Shown piece by piece: positions 25,057-34,250 of a stretch of 48,857 bases of DNA (the first letter of the stretch is position 1; each line of letters opens with the position of its first letter). The stretch covers positions 1 to 48,857 of the forward strand of contig JALHQC010000026.1 in assembly GCA_022842165.1 (NCBI GenBank), written 5' to 3'. Both the position numbers and the translations under genes were made by a program. Below the pieces are notes generated by a model. That model was not told where the DNA came from. It did no database searches and saw only the letters and a program-made list of their open reading frames with translations. The stretch comes from a bacterium (GTDB taxonomy: Bacteria > Pseudomonadota > Alphaproteobacteria > Rhizobiales > Aestuariivirgaceae).

Positions 25057-26762
25057 ATAGGCTCGTCCTTGCAGCCTCAACGGCGATTGCCGCCATGGGC
25101 ATCAGCGTCGTCACCACTGTCGCCGCCACGATTGAAGGCGATGTAGCAAAGCAGGCCACCAACTGGCCGGCAATCGGAATGTTCTTCGTCTTCGTGCTGC
25201 TGACGCTCGGCATCACCAAGTGGGCAGCAGCCCAGACGAAATCCGCCGCCCAATTCTATTCGGCTGGCGGCGGCATCACCGGCTTCCAGAATGGCCTGGC
25301 GATCGCCGGCGACTATATGTCGGCAGCCTCCTTCCTCGGCATTTCGGGCCTCGTCTTCACCAGCGGTTACGACGGCCTGATCTTCTCGGTCGGCTGGCTC
25401 GTCGGCTGGCCCATCATCCTGTTCCTGATCGCCGAGCGTCTCCGCAATCTCGGCAAATACACCTTCGCCGACGTGGCTTCGTTCAGGCTCGAACAGGCTC
25501 CCATCCGCAAACTCTCGGCCATCGGCACGCTGGCCGTCGTCGCCTTCTATCTGATCGCCCAGATGGTGGGCGCGGGCAAGCTGATCCAGCTTCTCTTCGG
25601 CATGGACTATGGCTACGCCGTCATCATCGTCGGCGCGCTGATGATCGTCTACGTGGCCTTCGGCGGCATGGTCGCCACCACCTGGGTGCAGATCATCAAG
25701 GCCGTCATGCTGCTAGGCGGCGCCACCGTCATGGCGCTCATGGTGCTCTTCCACTTCGGCTTCAACCCCGAGGCGCTGTTCAGGACGGCGACCGAAATCC
25801 ACCCCAAGGGCGGCGCCATCATGTCTCCCGGCGGCCTCGTCACCGATCCTGTCTCGGCGATCTCGCTGGGCCTCGCGTTGATGTTCGGAACTGCCGGCCT
25901 CCCCCACATCCTGATGCGCTTCTTCACCGTGTCGGATGCCAAGGCCGCGCGCAAATCCGTGTTCTACGCCACCGGCTTCATCGGCTACTTCTATATCCTC
26001 ACCTTCATCATCGGCTTCGGCGCCATCACCTTCCTGATGAACGATCCGGCCTTCTACAAGACGATCGTCAGCGCCGAAGGCGTCACCAACTACGACAAGA
26101 TCAAGGACATCCTCGGCGGCACCAACATGCCCGCCATCCACTTGGCCAAGGCGGTGCTGGGGTCTTATTTCCTGGGCTTCATCTCGGCGGTGGCCTTCGC
26201 AACGATCCTCGCCGTGGTCGCGGGCCTCACGCTTGCCGGCGCAACGGCGATCAGCCACGACCTCTATGCCTCGGTCATCGCCAAGGGCCATACGGATGAG
26301 GCAAAGGAAGTTCGCATCTCGAAGATCTCGGCGGTCATCATCGGCATCGTCGCCATCGCCCTGGGCTATGTCTTCGAGACGATTAACGTCGCCTTCATGG
26401 TCGGCCTTGCCTTCGCGGTTGCCGCAAGCTGCAACTTCCCCATCCTGCTGACCACGACCTTCTGGAAGGGAACGACCAGCCGTGGCGCTCAGATCGGCGG
26501 CTACCTGGGCCTCGCTTCCTCGGTGCTGCTGACGATCGTCAGCCCCGGCGTGTGGGAAGCAACACTCGGCTTCGAGAAGGGAACGGCACTGTTCCCCTAT
26601 TCGAACCCGGCGCTGTTCTCGATGACCATTGCCTTCCTTGGCATCTGGCTCGGCTCGGTCACCGACAAGTCGAAGACCGCGACCCGCGAGAAGGCCGGCT
26701 ACGACGCACAATATGTGCGATCCGAAACCGGCATCGGTGCCGCGGGCGCCGTCTCGCACTGA
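25053..26762 (+). CDS. actP: Cation/acetate symporter ActP
   Basis: A 569-residue sodium:solute symporter with about 13-14 membrane helices. The N-terminal helix may be a cleaved signal. SSS-family marks include [45 protein letters not shown] and [22 protein letters not shown], all typical of ActP rather than proline symporters. It takes up acetate, glycolate or related short carboxylates driven by a cation gradient. It is coupled to DUF485 and followed by a strong terminator at 26774. Confidence 0.94.
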   Translation: MNRLVLAASTAIAAMGISVVTTVAATIEGDVAKQATNWPAIGMFFVFVLLTLGITKWAAAQTKSAAQFYSAGGGITGFQNGLAIAGDYMSAASFLGISGLVFTSGYDGLIFSVGWLVGWPIILFLIAERLRNLGKYTFADVASFRLEQAPIRKLSAIGTLAVVAFYLIAQMVGAGKLIQLLFGMDYGYAVIIVGALMIVYVAFGGMVATTWVQIIKAVMLLGGATVMALMVLFHFGFNPEALFRTATEIHPKGGAIMSPGGLVTDPVSAISLGLALMFGTAGLPHILMRFFTVSDAKAARKSVFYATGFIGYFYILTFIIGFGAITFLMNDPAFYKTIVSAEGVTNYDKIKDILGGTNMPAIHLAKAVLGSYFLGFISAVAFATILAVVAGLTLAGATAISHDLYASVIAKGHTDEAKEVRISKISAVIIGIVAIALGYVFETINVAFMVGLAFAVAASCNFPILLTTTFWKGTTSRGAQIGGYLGLASSVLLTIVSPGVWEATLGFEKGTALFPYSNPALFSMTIAFLGIWLGSVTDKSKTATREKAGYDAQYVRSETGIGAAGAVSH

Positions 26763-26773
26763 CAATGCAACTG

Positions 26774-26809
26774 ATGGGCTGGGAAGCTTTCCCGGCCCAT
26801 TGCTTTTTT
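26774..26809 (+). terminator. Rho-independent terminator after actP
   Basis: ATGGGCTGGGAA and TTCCCGGCCCAT form a 12-bp stem with one wobble around loop GCT, followed by TGCTTTTTT. It ends the DUF485-actP transcript only 29 bases before the DUF294 gene, so that gene needs its own promoter or read-through. Confidence 0.88.
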
Positions 26810-26837
26810 CGCAACAGCCTGATGGAAGTTGCAAGCC

Positions 26838-28649
26838 ATGCCCAATGCCTTTGATGCGCGAAACCCGCCCTTCGACCGGCTCGATGCGGAGGAGATCGAC
26901 CGCCTCCGCGCCGAACTCGACATCGGCTATTTCGCGCCCGAACAGGTGATCGTCGCCGCCGACAGTCCGGCGGCGTTTTTCCATGTCGTCATCAAGGGCG
27001 CTGTCGAGGAACGCATCGGCACGTCGGTCGAATCCGTGCTCGGTCCCAAGGAATGCTTCGATGCCCGCGCCCTCCTCCATGCCAAACCCGGCTCGTCTTT
27101 CATCGCCGCGGAAGAAACCCTCTGCTACCTGATCCCGCGCGATCTCGTCATCGACCTGGCGCAGAGCAATCCGGCTTTCGGCGCCTTCTTCTATTCCGAG
27201 ATTTCCCGCAAGCTCGATGCCATGGCGCGCACGAAGGATGCCCAGGGCGTCGACTCGGTGCTGCGCTCGCGCATCGGCGATGCCAGGTTGCAGCCCGCCG
27301 TCTTCATCGATGGTTCGGCCTCGATCAAGACCGCCGGCCACCGCATGCAGGACGCCGGCACCAACTCGCTCTTCGTGCGTGATGGCGAGCGCGTCGGCGT
27401 CATCACCGGCATGAACCTCGCCAAGGCCGTGGTGCTGGGCGGCATGCCGCTCGATGCGCCGATCCGCGATGTCTGCAGCTTCGATGTGGTAAGCGCCGCA
27501 AAGGACGATTTCATCTTCGATGCGCTGATCGTCATGACCCGAAACAACAAGCGCCGCCTCGCCGTGACGGACGGTGGCGAATATGTCGGCATGCTGGAGG
27601 ATATCGGCATTCTCGGCCTCTTCGCGGGCAATTCGCAATTGATCCCTGGCCGTATCGACCGCGCCCGCGCCATTGCCGATCTTGCCTCTGCCGCGGCCGA
27701 CATCCAGTCGCAGGTCGATCACCTGCACCGGCAGGACGTGAAGGTCGACGTCATTGCCGAGATCACGTCCGACCTCAACCGAAGGCTCTTCACCAGGCTC
27801 TTTTCCATGATCGCGCCGGATAGCATCCGCGACAAGGGCTGCCTCATCATCATGGGCTCCGAAGGCCGCGGCGAGCAGACGGTTCGCACCGATCAGGACA
27901 ATGGCCTGCTGCTCTCTGGCCCCGTGCCAGAGGCCGATCTCGCCAGGTTCCGCGCCGATTTCACAGAAGCCCTCGAGCGTTTCGGCTTCCCGCCCTGCCC
28001 CGGCAATGTGATGGTGCGCAACCCGCAATGGTCGCAGCCCATCGATGATTTCATCCGCCAGCTGAAAACCTGGGTGATCTCGCCGGACGAGGACTCGCCC
28101 ATGAACCTAGGAATTTTTGTCGACGCCGTAGGTATCGGCCTCAACCAGGAACTCCTCACCCGTGCCAAGTCCGCACTCTTCGAAACCTTGCGCGGCGAAA
28201 GCGCTTATCTCTCGCACTTCGCGCGCGCCATCGATCTGTTTCCCGGTTCGGGCGGCATGCTGAACGCCATCATGGCAACCGTGGGCCGCGAAGAGAGCAT
28301 CGACATCAAGAAGGCCGGCGTCTTCCCCATCGTCCATGGCATCCGCACGCTGGCGATCGAGCGCGGCATCGTCGAAACGCCTACCACGCGCCGCATCGAG
28401 GCACTGGCAACCGAAGGCATCCTCAGCCAGAACTTCGCGCGGGAACTCGCCGGAGCGCTCCGCTTCTTCATGGAGATGCGGCTCCGTTCGCAGCTTCGCG
28501 CCAGCAGGCTTGGCACGGTCGAAGGCGAATCGCTAGTGAAGCCGAGCGACCTCACCACACTCGAACGCGACCTTCTGCGCGATGCCCTGCGCGTGGTGAA
28601 GGAGTTCCGCGAATTCGTGCGCGGCCACTTCAACCTGCGCATGTTCTGA
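26838..28649 (+). CDS. DUF294 nucleotidyltransferase-like signalling protein with cNMP and CBS domains
   Basis: A 603-residue cytosolic protein. Residues 12-125 form a cyclic-nucleotide-binding-like domain, 145-265 a pair of CBS domains, and 335-460 a DUF294/GlnD-like nucleotidyltransferase core with GSEGRGEQ (340-347) and DQDN (352-355), the usual GS...DxD metal site. A helical DUF294_C domain ends the protein. Such proteins are commonly found near acetate and other SSS symporters together with a DnaQ-like exonuclease, as here, and are thought to regulate uptake by an unknown modification. The ATG at 26838 has GGAAG nine bases upstream; a TTG at 26829 is less likely. Confidence 0.9.
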   Translation: MPNAFDARNPPFDRLDAEEIDRLRAELDIGYFAPEQVIVAADSPAAFFHVVIKGAVEERIGTSVESVLGPKECFDARALLHAKPGSSFIAAEETLCYLIPRDLVIDLAQSNPAFGAFFYSEISRKLDAMARTKDAQGVDSVLRSRIGDARLQPAVFIDGSASIKTAGHRMQDAGTNSLFVRDGERVGVITGMNLAKAVVLGGMPLDAPIRDVCSFDVVSAAKDDFIFDALIVMTRNNKRRLAVTDGGEYVGMLEDIGILGLFAGNSQLIPGRIDRARAIADLASAAADIQSQVDHLHRQDVKVDVIAEITSDLNRRLFTRLFSMIAPDSIRDKGCLIIMGSEGRGEQTVRTDQDNGLLLSGPVPEADLARFRADFTEALERFGFPPCPGNVMVRNPQWSQPIDDFIRQLKTWVISPDEDSPMNLGIFVDAVGIGLNQELLTRAKSALFETLRGESAYLSHFARAIDLFPGSGGMLNAIMATVGREESIDIKKAGVFPIVHGIRTLAIERGIVETPTTRRIEALATEGILSQNFARELAGALRFFMEMRLRSQLRASRLGTVEGESLVKPSDLTTLERDLLRDALRVVKEFREFVRGHFNLRMF

Positions 28650-28659
28650 GGCAGGCCAT

Positions 28660-29313
28660 ATGCTTGGCTGGTTCCGCCGCAAGATCGACCGTCTCGTCAT
28701 CCGCGACCGGAGTTTCAAGTTCCTGTTCGACGAGGACAAGAGCGGCGAAGTTGTCTCGCTCGACTGCGAGACCACCGGCTTCGACCCCTGGGTGGATGAT
28801 GTGATCTCGGTCGCCGCCATCCGCATCAAGGGCAACCGCATATTGACGCGTGAAGCCTTCCGCGCCGTGATCAGGCCGGAAGCCCGCATGCGGGTCGAAT
28901 CGATGAAGGTCCACCGGTTGCTGAAGTCCGATGTCGAAACCGGCCGCAGCATGGAGGACGTCTTCCCCGAACTCCTGCGCTTCATCGGTGGCCGCCCGAT
29001 CCTCGGCTACTGGATCGATTTCGATATGAGCATGCTCGACAAATACGCGCTGCAATATCTTGGCATCCGCCTGCCCAATCCGCGGATCGAGGTTTCGCGC
29101 CTCTATTACGAGCGGAAATACACGGGTGCGCCCCAGGGCACCGAGATCGACCTCCGCTTCAACGCCATCCGCGACGATCTGAAGCTTCCACCCATCAACC
29201 AGCATGATGCCTTCGAGGATGCGCTGCTGGCCGCCGAGATGTACGTGATCCTGCGCGACATGAAAGACCGCAACATCCGCATTCCCCGCCGCAGGGCCGC
29301 CGGCGCTCCATGA
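28660..29313 (+). CDS. 3'-5' exonuclease, DnaQ/DEDDh family
   Basis: A 217-residue exonuclease domain protein. Exo I is SLDCETTG with Asp-35 and Glu-37, Exo II is in GYWIDFDMSML (Asp-122) and Exo III is HDAFEDA with His-182 and Asp-187, so the DEDDh site is complete. It differs from the replicative epsilon subunit by a basic N-terminal helix (WFRRKIDRLVIRDR). It starts 10 bases after the DUF294 stop behind GAGGCAGG and is likely in the same operon. The pairing is recurrent in proteobacteria; its target is unknown. Confidence 0.92.
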   Translation: MLGWFRRKIDRLVIRDRSFKFLFDEDKSGEVVSLDCETTGFDPWVDDVISVAAIRIKGNRILTREAFRAVIRPEARMRVESMKVHRLLKSDVETGRSMEDVFPELLRFIGGRPILGYWIDFDMSMLDKYALQYLGIRLPNPRIEVSRLYYERKYTGAPQGTEIDLRFNAIRDDLKLPPINQHDAFEDALLAAEMYVILRDMKDRNIRIPRRRAAGAP

Positions 29314-29384
29314 TCGCGGGAGTGCGAGGGAACCGGATTGCCGCCATGCCGTTTTCCTTCACACCCGAAAGACGAGGCGCGCCG

Positions 29385-29561
29385 ATGGCCAGAAAATTCC
29401 AGTTTCAGAAGATTCGAACGAAGGATGGCAAGCCCGGCCGCAGGCCCGAGGAAGAGAACGGTCAGCATTGGGAGATTTCGCCGCTCGATGTCGCTCTCCT
29501 CGCCGTCATTCTGCTGATCGTGATCTGGTTGCAGTGGCTGACAGGCGTTATGTCGAACTAG
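29385..29561 (+). CDS. Small single-helix membrane protein
   Basis: A 58-residue protein with a charged N-terminal half (KFQFQKIRTKDGKPGRRPEEE) and one membrane helix at about residues 35-54 (VALLAVILLIVIWLQWLTGV). The ATG at 29385 has GAGG seven bases upstream. The frame also reads back to an ATG at 29310 that overlaps the exonuclease stop (ATGA), which would add 25 residues by translational coupling; either could be the true start. No family is recognised. Likely the last gene of the DUF294-exonuclease operon. Confidence 0.55.
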   Translation: MARKFQFQKIRTKDGKPGRRPEEENGQHWEISPLDVALLAVILLIVIWLQWLTGVMSN

Positions 29562-29603
29562 GCGCTGCCGCCGACCGGCCGCACCCTTTCGCTCTGAATT
29601 CGA

Positions 29604-30392
29604 TCAACGGCGGCCTGTTGCGCCCGCAGCCTTCCGCTCGAAAACGAAATCCGCTCCCTTGGGATTGTCGCACCACAAGACGCCGTGCAAAATGTAGCTG
29701 GTAACGGATGGGAATTTGGCCAGCCTCGGCGCATCGAAGGCATCCCTCAGGACCCTGCTCAGCTGCCACACCCGCAAGGCGGTCTTTAGCTTCCTCGCCA
29801 GCCTTCCACCGCTCAGGCTCTTTTCCAGAAGCTGGGGATGCACCGCCAGCTGCAGACCTCGCACGTTATGGTTCCGCAGCTTGGAAATCTCCGCGAGCAG
29901 TTCGAATTCATAGCCTTCGATGTCGATCTTGACGAAGGTGGGGTCAGGCCCCGCCTGCCGCATGATCTCGTCGATGCCGATTCCCGGAACGATGGCATGT
30001 TCGCCATCGCCGATGTTGAGCGCGCTCGACTCCGAACTGCCGAACCCATCGACGGCATTGAGCGTAACGCTCGGCGCGGACGATAGCGCGGCGCCATAAA
30101 CCTCGACATTGGCGTAACTCGCGCTCAGTTCGCGTAGCAGCGCAAGGCATTTCGGATCCGGCTCATATGCCAGAACCCGCTTTGCCTGACCGCTGGCCCA
30201 TAGCGGCGTCACTCCGATCCACGCTCCGATATCGACATAGACCGTGCCGCGGTCGAGATTGCGCCCGAGGATTTCGAAAGTCCGCGGCTCCCATTGCCCT
30301 GCTTCCAGCTTCCCATAGAACTTGCGGTATTCCGGCAGGTCGGGCAGCGCGACGGTGCGCCCGGCATAATGCAGGTCTCGGGTCTTGAGCAT
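29604..30392 (-). CDS. FkbM family methyltransferase
   Basis: A 262-residue SAM-dependent methyltransferase of the FkbM family. The SAM site is VYVDIGAWIGV at residues 51-61 with the acidic partner in AYEPDP (75-80); KIDIEGYEFELL at 155-166 is the family's second hallmark. FkbM enzymes in bacterial surface loci usually O-methylate sugars or lipids. The C-terminal ~60 residues are basic. No signal or membrane segment. It begins the accessory locus on the left and is transcribed in the same direction as the DUF3095 gene upstream of it, with 100 bases between them. Confidence 0.85.
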   Translation of the reverse strand: MLKTRDLHYAGRTVALPDLPEYRKFYGKLEAGQWEPRTFEILGRNLDRGTVYVDIGAWIGVTPLWASGQAKRVLAYEPDPKCLALLRELSASYANVEVYGAALSSAPSVTLNAVDGFGSSESSALNIGDGEHAIVPGIGIDEIMRQAGPDPTFVKIDIEGYEFELLAEISKLRNHNVRGLQLAVHPQLLEKSLSGGRLARKLKTALRVWQLSRVLRDAFDAPRLAKFPSVTSYILHGVLWCDNPKGADFVFERKAAGATGRR

Positions 30393-30492
30393 TCCAGGCG
30401 ATGATCCGCTTACAAGCTCATGCGCTTAGCGGTCTTCCGCGCGGCAGTCCAGCAGCGCGGGCGGCAGCGAACGGAGCCACTCCGGCCTGCGG

Positions 30493-31656
30493 TCATGTCG
30501 CTGGCAGCGGCTTGGCCTTGAGATTGATTGCCGCCTGGGCGTAGCCGCCGGAACCGCCGTCGATGAAATGCATATGGTCGCGCTGCAGGGCGGTGGGTAC
30601 GAGGCAGGTCATGATCGCGGTCTCCTGCCGGTGCAGGCCATAGCGGCAAATCCCCCGGCGGGCCGCGCCTTCAAGCAGGTCCTCGATCTGGCGCGAGCGT
30701 CCGGTATCAAGGTCGACGGTCATCTTCAGCCCGTCATCGAACTTGCGGAAATCCGAGTTCTGCGCCACGTCGCGGCGGTAAAGCCGCGCATCGAAGCGTC
30801 CGAGAGGCCGATTGAGCCGGTCGAGAATTGCCACCAGCCAGACCTGCAGGATGATCGTCAGTTTTCGCTTCAGGCGGGGCAGGCCCGCCGGCCGCGCGCT
30901 TGCCTCATAGCTGGTGTTGCCGGCCTTGAAGCTGGACTTTGGCCCTTCCGATGGCAGGGGATGGCCCTGCCGCGTCTCGCCGCCGGTGAGTGCGATGACA
31001 CTGGAAACGAGCTTTGCGAAATCGCTTGCTGTCGCCTGCGGGCCGGGCAGCGCAATGATGGAAAGAATCTCGCCATGGCGGCTCTCGATCGGATTCCACC
31101 GGCATGACAATCCGCTGATGTCGGGCCGCGTTCCAGGTGGGGCGGGCGGCACCCCGAAGGCGCCAGCCTTCATCTGTGACTCGGCCCAATTTGCGCCCCC
31201 GCCGGCAAACATCGCGAACGACACATCCGGCGCAGCCCGGAAGCGCGCCACGCGTACGTCCAGTCCGCGAGCGCGAATATCCGCGACCGGCACCAGCGCG
31301 GCACGGAGCGTCAGTTGCAGCTCCTCCGCGACCCAGACCTGCACCGCCGCCAGCGCCGTCCGGGTAGCCTCGACCGCTTCCTGCGGTATGGCGATGACAG
31401 CACCATCGCCGCCGAACACGAAGGGATAATGAAATCCGCCGATGGCGTTCAACACGGCGGCGATGGCGCCTGCCCCCGCCATGTTGACTGCCTTGTAGCG
31501 GCCGGCCTCGATCGCCCCGCTCGATCCGACGACATCGGTCGCCGCCAGAAACCAGCCCCCGGGCAGCGGCCGGAAATGGTCAAGATCGGTCACTTGTTCG
31601 AAGGCCTCGAAGGCAGGCAGGGTGTCGAAGAATGCCCGGGTTTCCATCTTGGTCAT
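30493..31656 (-). CDS. DUF3095 protein with nucleotidyl-cyclase-like motifs
   Basis: A 387-residue protein matching DUF3095. Residues 38-46 (AATDVVGSS) and 80-86 (VFGGDGA) look like the two metal-binding Asp motifs of class III nucleotidyl cyclases (Asp-41 and Asp-84). The middle part is poorly conserved; the C-terminal third holds RFDARLYRRDVAQNSDFRKFDDGLKMTVD and ends with HFIDGGSGGYAQAA. No signal peptide or membrane helix is evident. Whether it makes a cyclic nucleotide is not known. It is divergent from a second FkbM gene and lies 1.2 kb from a true class III cyclase gene, so it may act in the same signalling circuit. Confidence 0.85.
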   Translation of the reverse strand: MTKMETRAFFDTLPAFEAFEQVTDLDHFRPLPGGWFLAATDVVGSSGAIEAGRYKAVNMAGAGAIAAVLNAIGGFHYPFVFGGDGAVIAIPQEAVEATRTALAAVQVWVAEELQLTLRAALVPVADIRARGLDVRVARFRAAPDVSFAMFAGGGANWAESQMKAGAFGVPPAPPGTRPDISGLSCRWNPIESRHGEILSIIALPGPQATASDFAKLVSSVIALTGGETRQGHPLPSEGPKSSFKAGNTSYEASARPAGLPRLKRKLTIILQVWLVAILDRLNRPLGRFDARLYRRDVAQNSDFRKFDDGLKMTVDLDTGRSRQIEDLLEGAARRGICRYGLHRQETAIMTCLVPTALQRDHMHFIDGGSGGYAQAAINLKAKPLPAT

Positions 31657-31812
31657 GGGTCAGACACTAGCACGCGCTGTCTGAGCGGGCGACTCCCGCT
31701 ACCGCCGATTGCAATAATGTGAAGGGAATATTGCAGGTCCGACCGGAGTTGAGGCGCAATCGGAAGTGGTCTAACAAGCGCCGGCCGCCGCGCCGTCGGC
31801 GAAAGGATGAGA

Positions 31813-32697
31813 ATGACGCTGGACAGAGCCATAAAGACCCTGAAGAGGCATCTGGCTTATGCCATCCTTCGCCCGCTTTTCTCCTTTCATTTCATCAGGC
31901 GCAGGGCTCTTGCCGTCCTCAATCGCCACTATCGGAAGGGCCGGCTGACGCTGCGCTACGAGATGGCCGACCACACCCTGTTTCTCGATCCAGCCGATGA
32001 TGTCATCGCCGCCCGCGTTCTGTTGCGGGGAGATTGGCAGCGCCGCGACTTGAAGCGCGCGGTCAGCCTGCTGCAGTCGCATGTCTCGCCCCCCAAGGGC
32101 CATGTCTTCATCGATGCCGGCGCCAATATCGGCACCGAAACCATTTATGCCCTGCTCACCGGGTATTTTTCGGCCGCCGTGTCGATCGAGCCTGAGCCTG
32201 GCAACTTCGCGCTGCTGACGGCCAATCTCTCCGTCAACGGGCTGGAAGGCAAAGTCCGCGCCATCAACTGTGCCATCGGCGCGGCGGCGGGACAGGGGCT
32301 TCTGGCCCGCAGCGGCACCAACAAGGGCGGCCACGCGCTGGCGGCAGCGTCAACGCCCGTTGCCGCATCGGACACCATCGCCGTCACCGTGCTGCCGCTG
32401 CATGGCATTCTCCAACAGGCCGGTTACAGCGCCGATGACGCCGGCCTCGTGTGGATCGACGTGAACGGCAGCGAGTTCGAGGTTCTGACAGGAATGCCGG
32501 AACTCCTCGAGCGCGGCGTGCCGCTCGTGCTCGAACACCTTCCGGAACTGATCGCGCCTGAAGCGGCGCGCAACATCCATGCCCTGCTGTCCCGCCACTA
32601 CAAGTTCTGCTGCCGGATCGACGATGTCGACGAGGAGCCAAAGTCCATTGCCGCGATGAATCCCCTGACCGACAGTGGCGACTTCCTGTTCTTTTGA
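31813..32697 (+). CDS. FkbM family methyltransferase
   Basis: A 294-residue protein with a basic N-terminal helix region (residues 1-45, KTLKRHLAYAILRPLFSFHFIRRR) that may bind membranes, then the SAM site FIDAGANIGTET (99-110), SIEPEPGNFALLTANL (124-139) and the second FkbM block VWIDVNGSEFEVL near 215-228. The C-terminus has a DVDEEPKSI segment. It is unlike the FkbM at 29604 except in the core. The ATG at 31813 follows AAAGGATGAGA; an ATG six bases upstream sits too close to that Shine-Dalgarno sequence. A terminator follows directly. Confidence 0.87.
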   Translation: MTLDRAIKTLKRHLAYAILRPLFSFHFIRRRALAVLNRHYRKGRLTLRYEMADHTLFLDPADDVIAARVLLRGDWQRRDLKRAVSLLQSHVSPPKGHVFIDAGANIGTETIYALLTGYFSAAVSIEPEPGNFALLTANLSVNGLEGKVRAINCAIGAAAGQGLLARSGTNKGGHALAAASTPVAASDTIAVTVLPLHGILQQAGYSADDAGLVWIDVNGSEFEVLTGMPELLERGVPLVLEHLPELIAPEAARNIHALLSRHYKFCCRIDDVDEEPKSIAAMNPLTDSGDFLFF

Positions 32698-32702
32698 TCG
32701 CC

Positions 32703-32735
32703 GCCGGAGCCTGTTGGGCTCCCGGCTGGTTTTTT
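32703..32735 (+). terminator. Rho-independent terminator after FkbM gene
   Basis: GCCGGAGCC pairs with GGCTCCCGGC, leaving one C bulged, around loop TGTTG. It is followed by TGGTTTTTTC, which contains six T. It lies five bases after the FkbM stop and isolates it from the cyclase gene. Confidence 0.83.
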
Positions 32736-32873
32736 CAAGGGCTTGATTTCGCTGTTTTAAATAGCCAGATTGCACAACAACACAGTATCGTTTCCGTCAC
32801 TGCCCGATCCTGCATCAGCCTCTATGCCTGGATTTACCGTGCGCGGGCCACCGGTTAGCAGAAAGAACACGTG

Positions 32874-34202
32874 ATGATTCAATGGAGCGATACTTCGACT
32901 GTGCTCGTCGATCACGTCGGTGACTGGCTGATGAAGAGCGCCTTGGCTGGCACCGATGTGTCCGAGATTTTCAGCGGCTTCTGCGAACGGCTCACATCCG
33001 CCGGACTGCCGCTCGTCCGGGTGCACCTGTCGTTTTCCATCCTGCATCCGCTCTATCGCGCGGCCGGCTTCACCTGGCGGCGCGGCAAGGGATCGACGAG
33101 CCAGCAGGTGAGCCATGCCGGGGCCGGCACGTCCGACGCCTTCGCCCGCAGCCCCTACTTTTATCTGCTCAACAACAATCTTGACCACCTGCGCCGCCGC
33201 ATCGATGGCGACGCATCGCCGGAATTTCCGATCCTCGGGGAACTGAAGGCGGAAGGCATCACCGATTACATAGCCTTCGTGCACAAGTTCGAAGTCAACT
33301 CCTCCCAGGGCATGATGGGTTCGTGGTCGACCGACCGTCCCGAAGGTTTCAGCGAGGGCGCCATTGCCGCGCTGCTGCGGCTGCAGAACCAGCTCGCCGT
33401 GGCGATCAAGATGTCGGTCCTCGGCAAGCTCGCCAGCAACATGCTGACCACCTATCTCGGCAGCGAAGCCGGCAGGCGGGTGCTGAGCGGTCAGATCAAG
33501 CGCGGCGACACCGAGACGATCCGGGCGGCGCTGGTCATGGTCGACATGCGAAATTCCACTGCCGTGGCCGACATGCACGGCAGGCAGGTATTCATCGACA
33601 CGCTCAATCTCTTTTTCGACGCCATTGCCGCCTCCTTCCACCGCAATGGCGGCCAGATCCTCAGTTTCATGGGCGACGGCTTCCTGGCCGTCTACCCCTG
33701 CGAACGCAACAAGCAGCAGTCGCAGGCCGCCTGCCGGGCCGCCCTCGCCGCCGTCAAGGCCGGCCTCTCGCGCATGAACGAGCTGAACCAGAAGCGCTTG
33801 GCCGAAGGCTTGTGGGAGATCGACTTCGGCATTGGCCTCCATGTCGGCAACGTCATCTTCGGCAATGTCGGCCTCGCCGACCGCATGACCTTCTCGACCT
33901 TCGGCGCCGCTGTCAACGAGGTGCAGCGTCTCGAATCCCTCACCAAGAAATTCCAGACGAAAGTCATCGGCAGCGACGACTTCGTCGGTTACTGCGGCGG
34001 CAGATGGATGCCGCTCGGCATTGAAAACCTGAAAGGCATCGAACAGCCCGTCAAGATCTTCACGCCGCAGTTCAAGCGCCTGCAGGACCCGGCCACGTCC
34101 CAGCAGAATGGCGCGGCCGAGGATACGCTGTCAGATGCCGAACATCTGATGATGATGCATCGCGCCGCCCGCCAGGGCGCGGAAAAGCAGCCGGTGCAAT
34201 GA
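32874..34202 (+). CDS. Class III adenylate/guanylate cyclase with N-terminal sensor-like region
   Basis: A 442-residue cytosolic protein. The C-terminal cyclase domain (about 215-400) keeps both metal aspartates, Asp-224 (VMVDMRNST) and Asp-268 (FMGDGFLAVY), and the transition-state pair Asn-348/Arg-352 (VNEVQRLE). The position of the base-selecting lysine is Ser-264, so ATP/GTP preference is unclear. Residues 1-200 form a globular region that resembles the N-terminal part of CyaA-type soluble bacterial cyclases (WSDTSTVLVDHVGDWLM ... SSQGMMGSWSTDRPEGFS), perhaps GAF-like. The start at 32874 follows a GAAAGAAC stretch; a GTG one codon upstream is possible. It precedes the lyase gene by 48 bases. 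Confidence 0.9.
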   Translation: MIQWSDTSTVLVDHVGDWLMKSALAGTDVSEIFSGFCERLTSAGLPLVRVHLSFSILHPLYRAAGFTWRRGKGSTSQQVSHAGAGTSDAFARSPYFYLLNNNLDHLRRRIDGDASPEFPILGELKAEGITDYIAFVHKFEVNSSQGMMGSWSTDRPEGFSEGAIAALLRLQNQLAVAIKMSVLGKLASNMLTTYLGSEAGRRVLSGQIKRGDTETIRAALVMVDMRNSTAVADMHGRQVFIDTLNLFFDAIAASFHRNGGQILSFMGDGFLAVYPCERNKQQSQAACRAALAAVKAGLSRMNELNQKRLAEGLWEIDFGIGLHVGNVIFGNVGLADRMTFSTFGAAVNEVQRLESLTKKFQTKVIGSDDFVGYCGGRWMPLGIENLKGIEQPVKIFTPQFKRLQDPATSQQNGAAEDTLSDAEHLMMMHRAARQGAEKQPVQ

Positions 34203-34250
34203 GCCGGCGGCTGCACTGTCTTGTCTCGCTTTGAAACTCCGGTCTGAGCA

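Noticed and set aside
25713-28028. A 771-codon open frame on the minus strand
   Set aside because: It is antisense to actP and the DUF294 gene, both with strong family motifs. Its composition (rich in Asp, Glu, Arg, Gly) is typical of antisense frames in high-GC DNA.
29310-29384. Extended start of the one-helix protein
   Set aside because: It is possible by coupling to the exonuclease stop, but the ATG at 29385 has a better Shine-Dalgarno sequence; kept only as an alternative in the feature entry.
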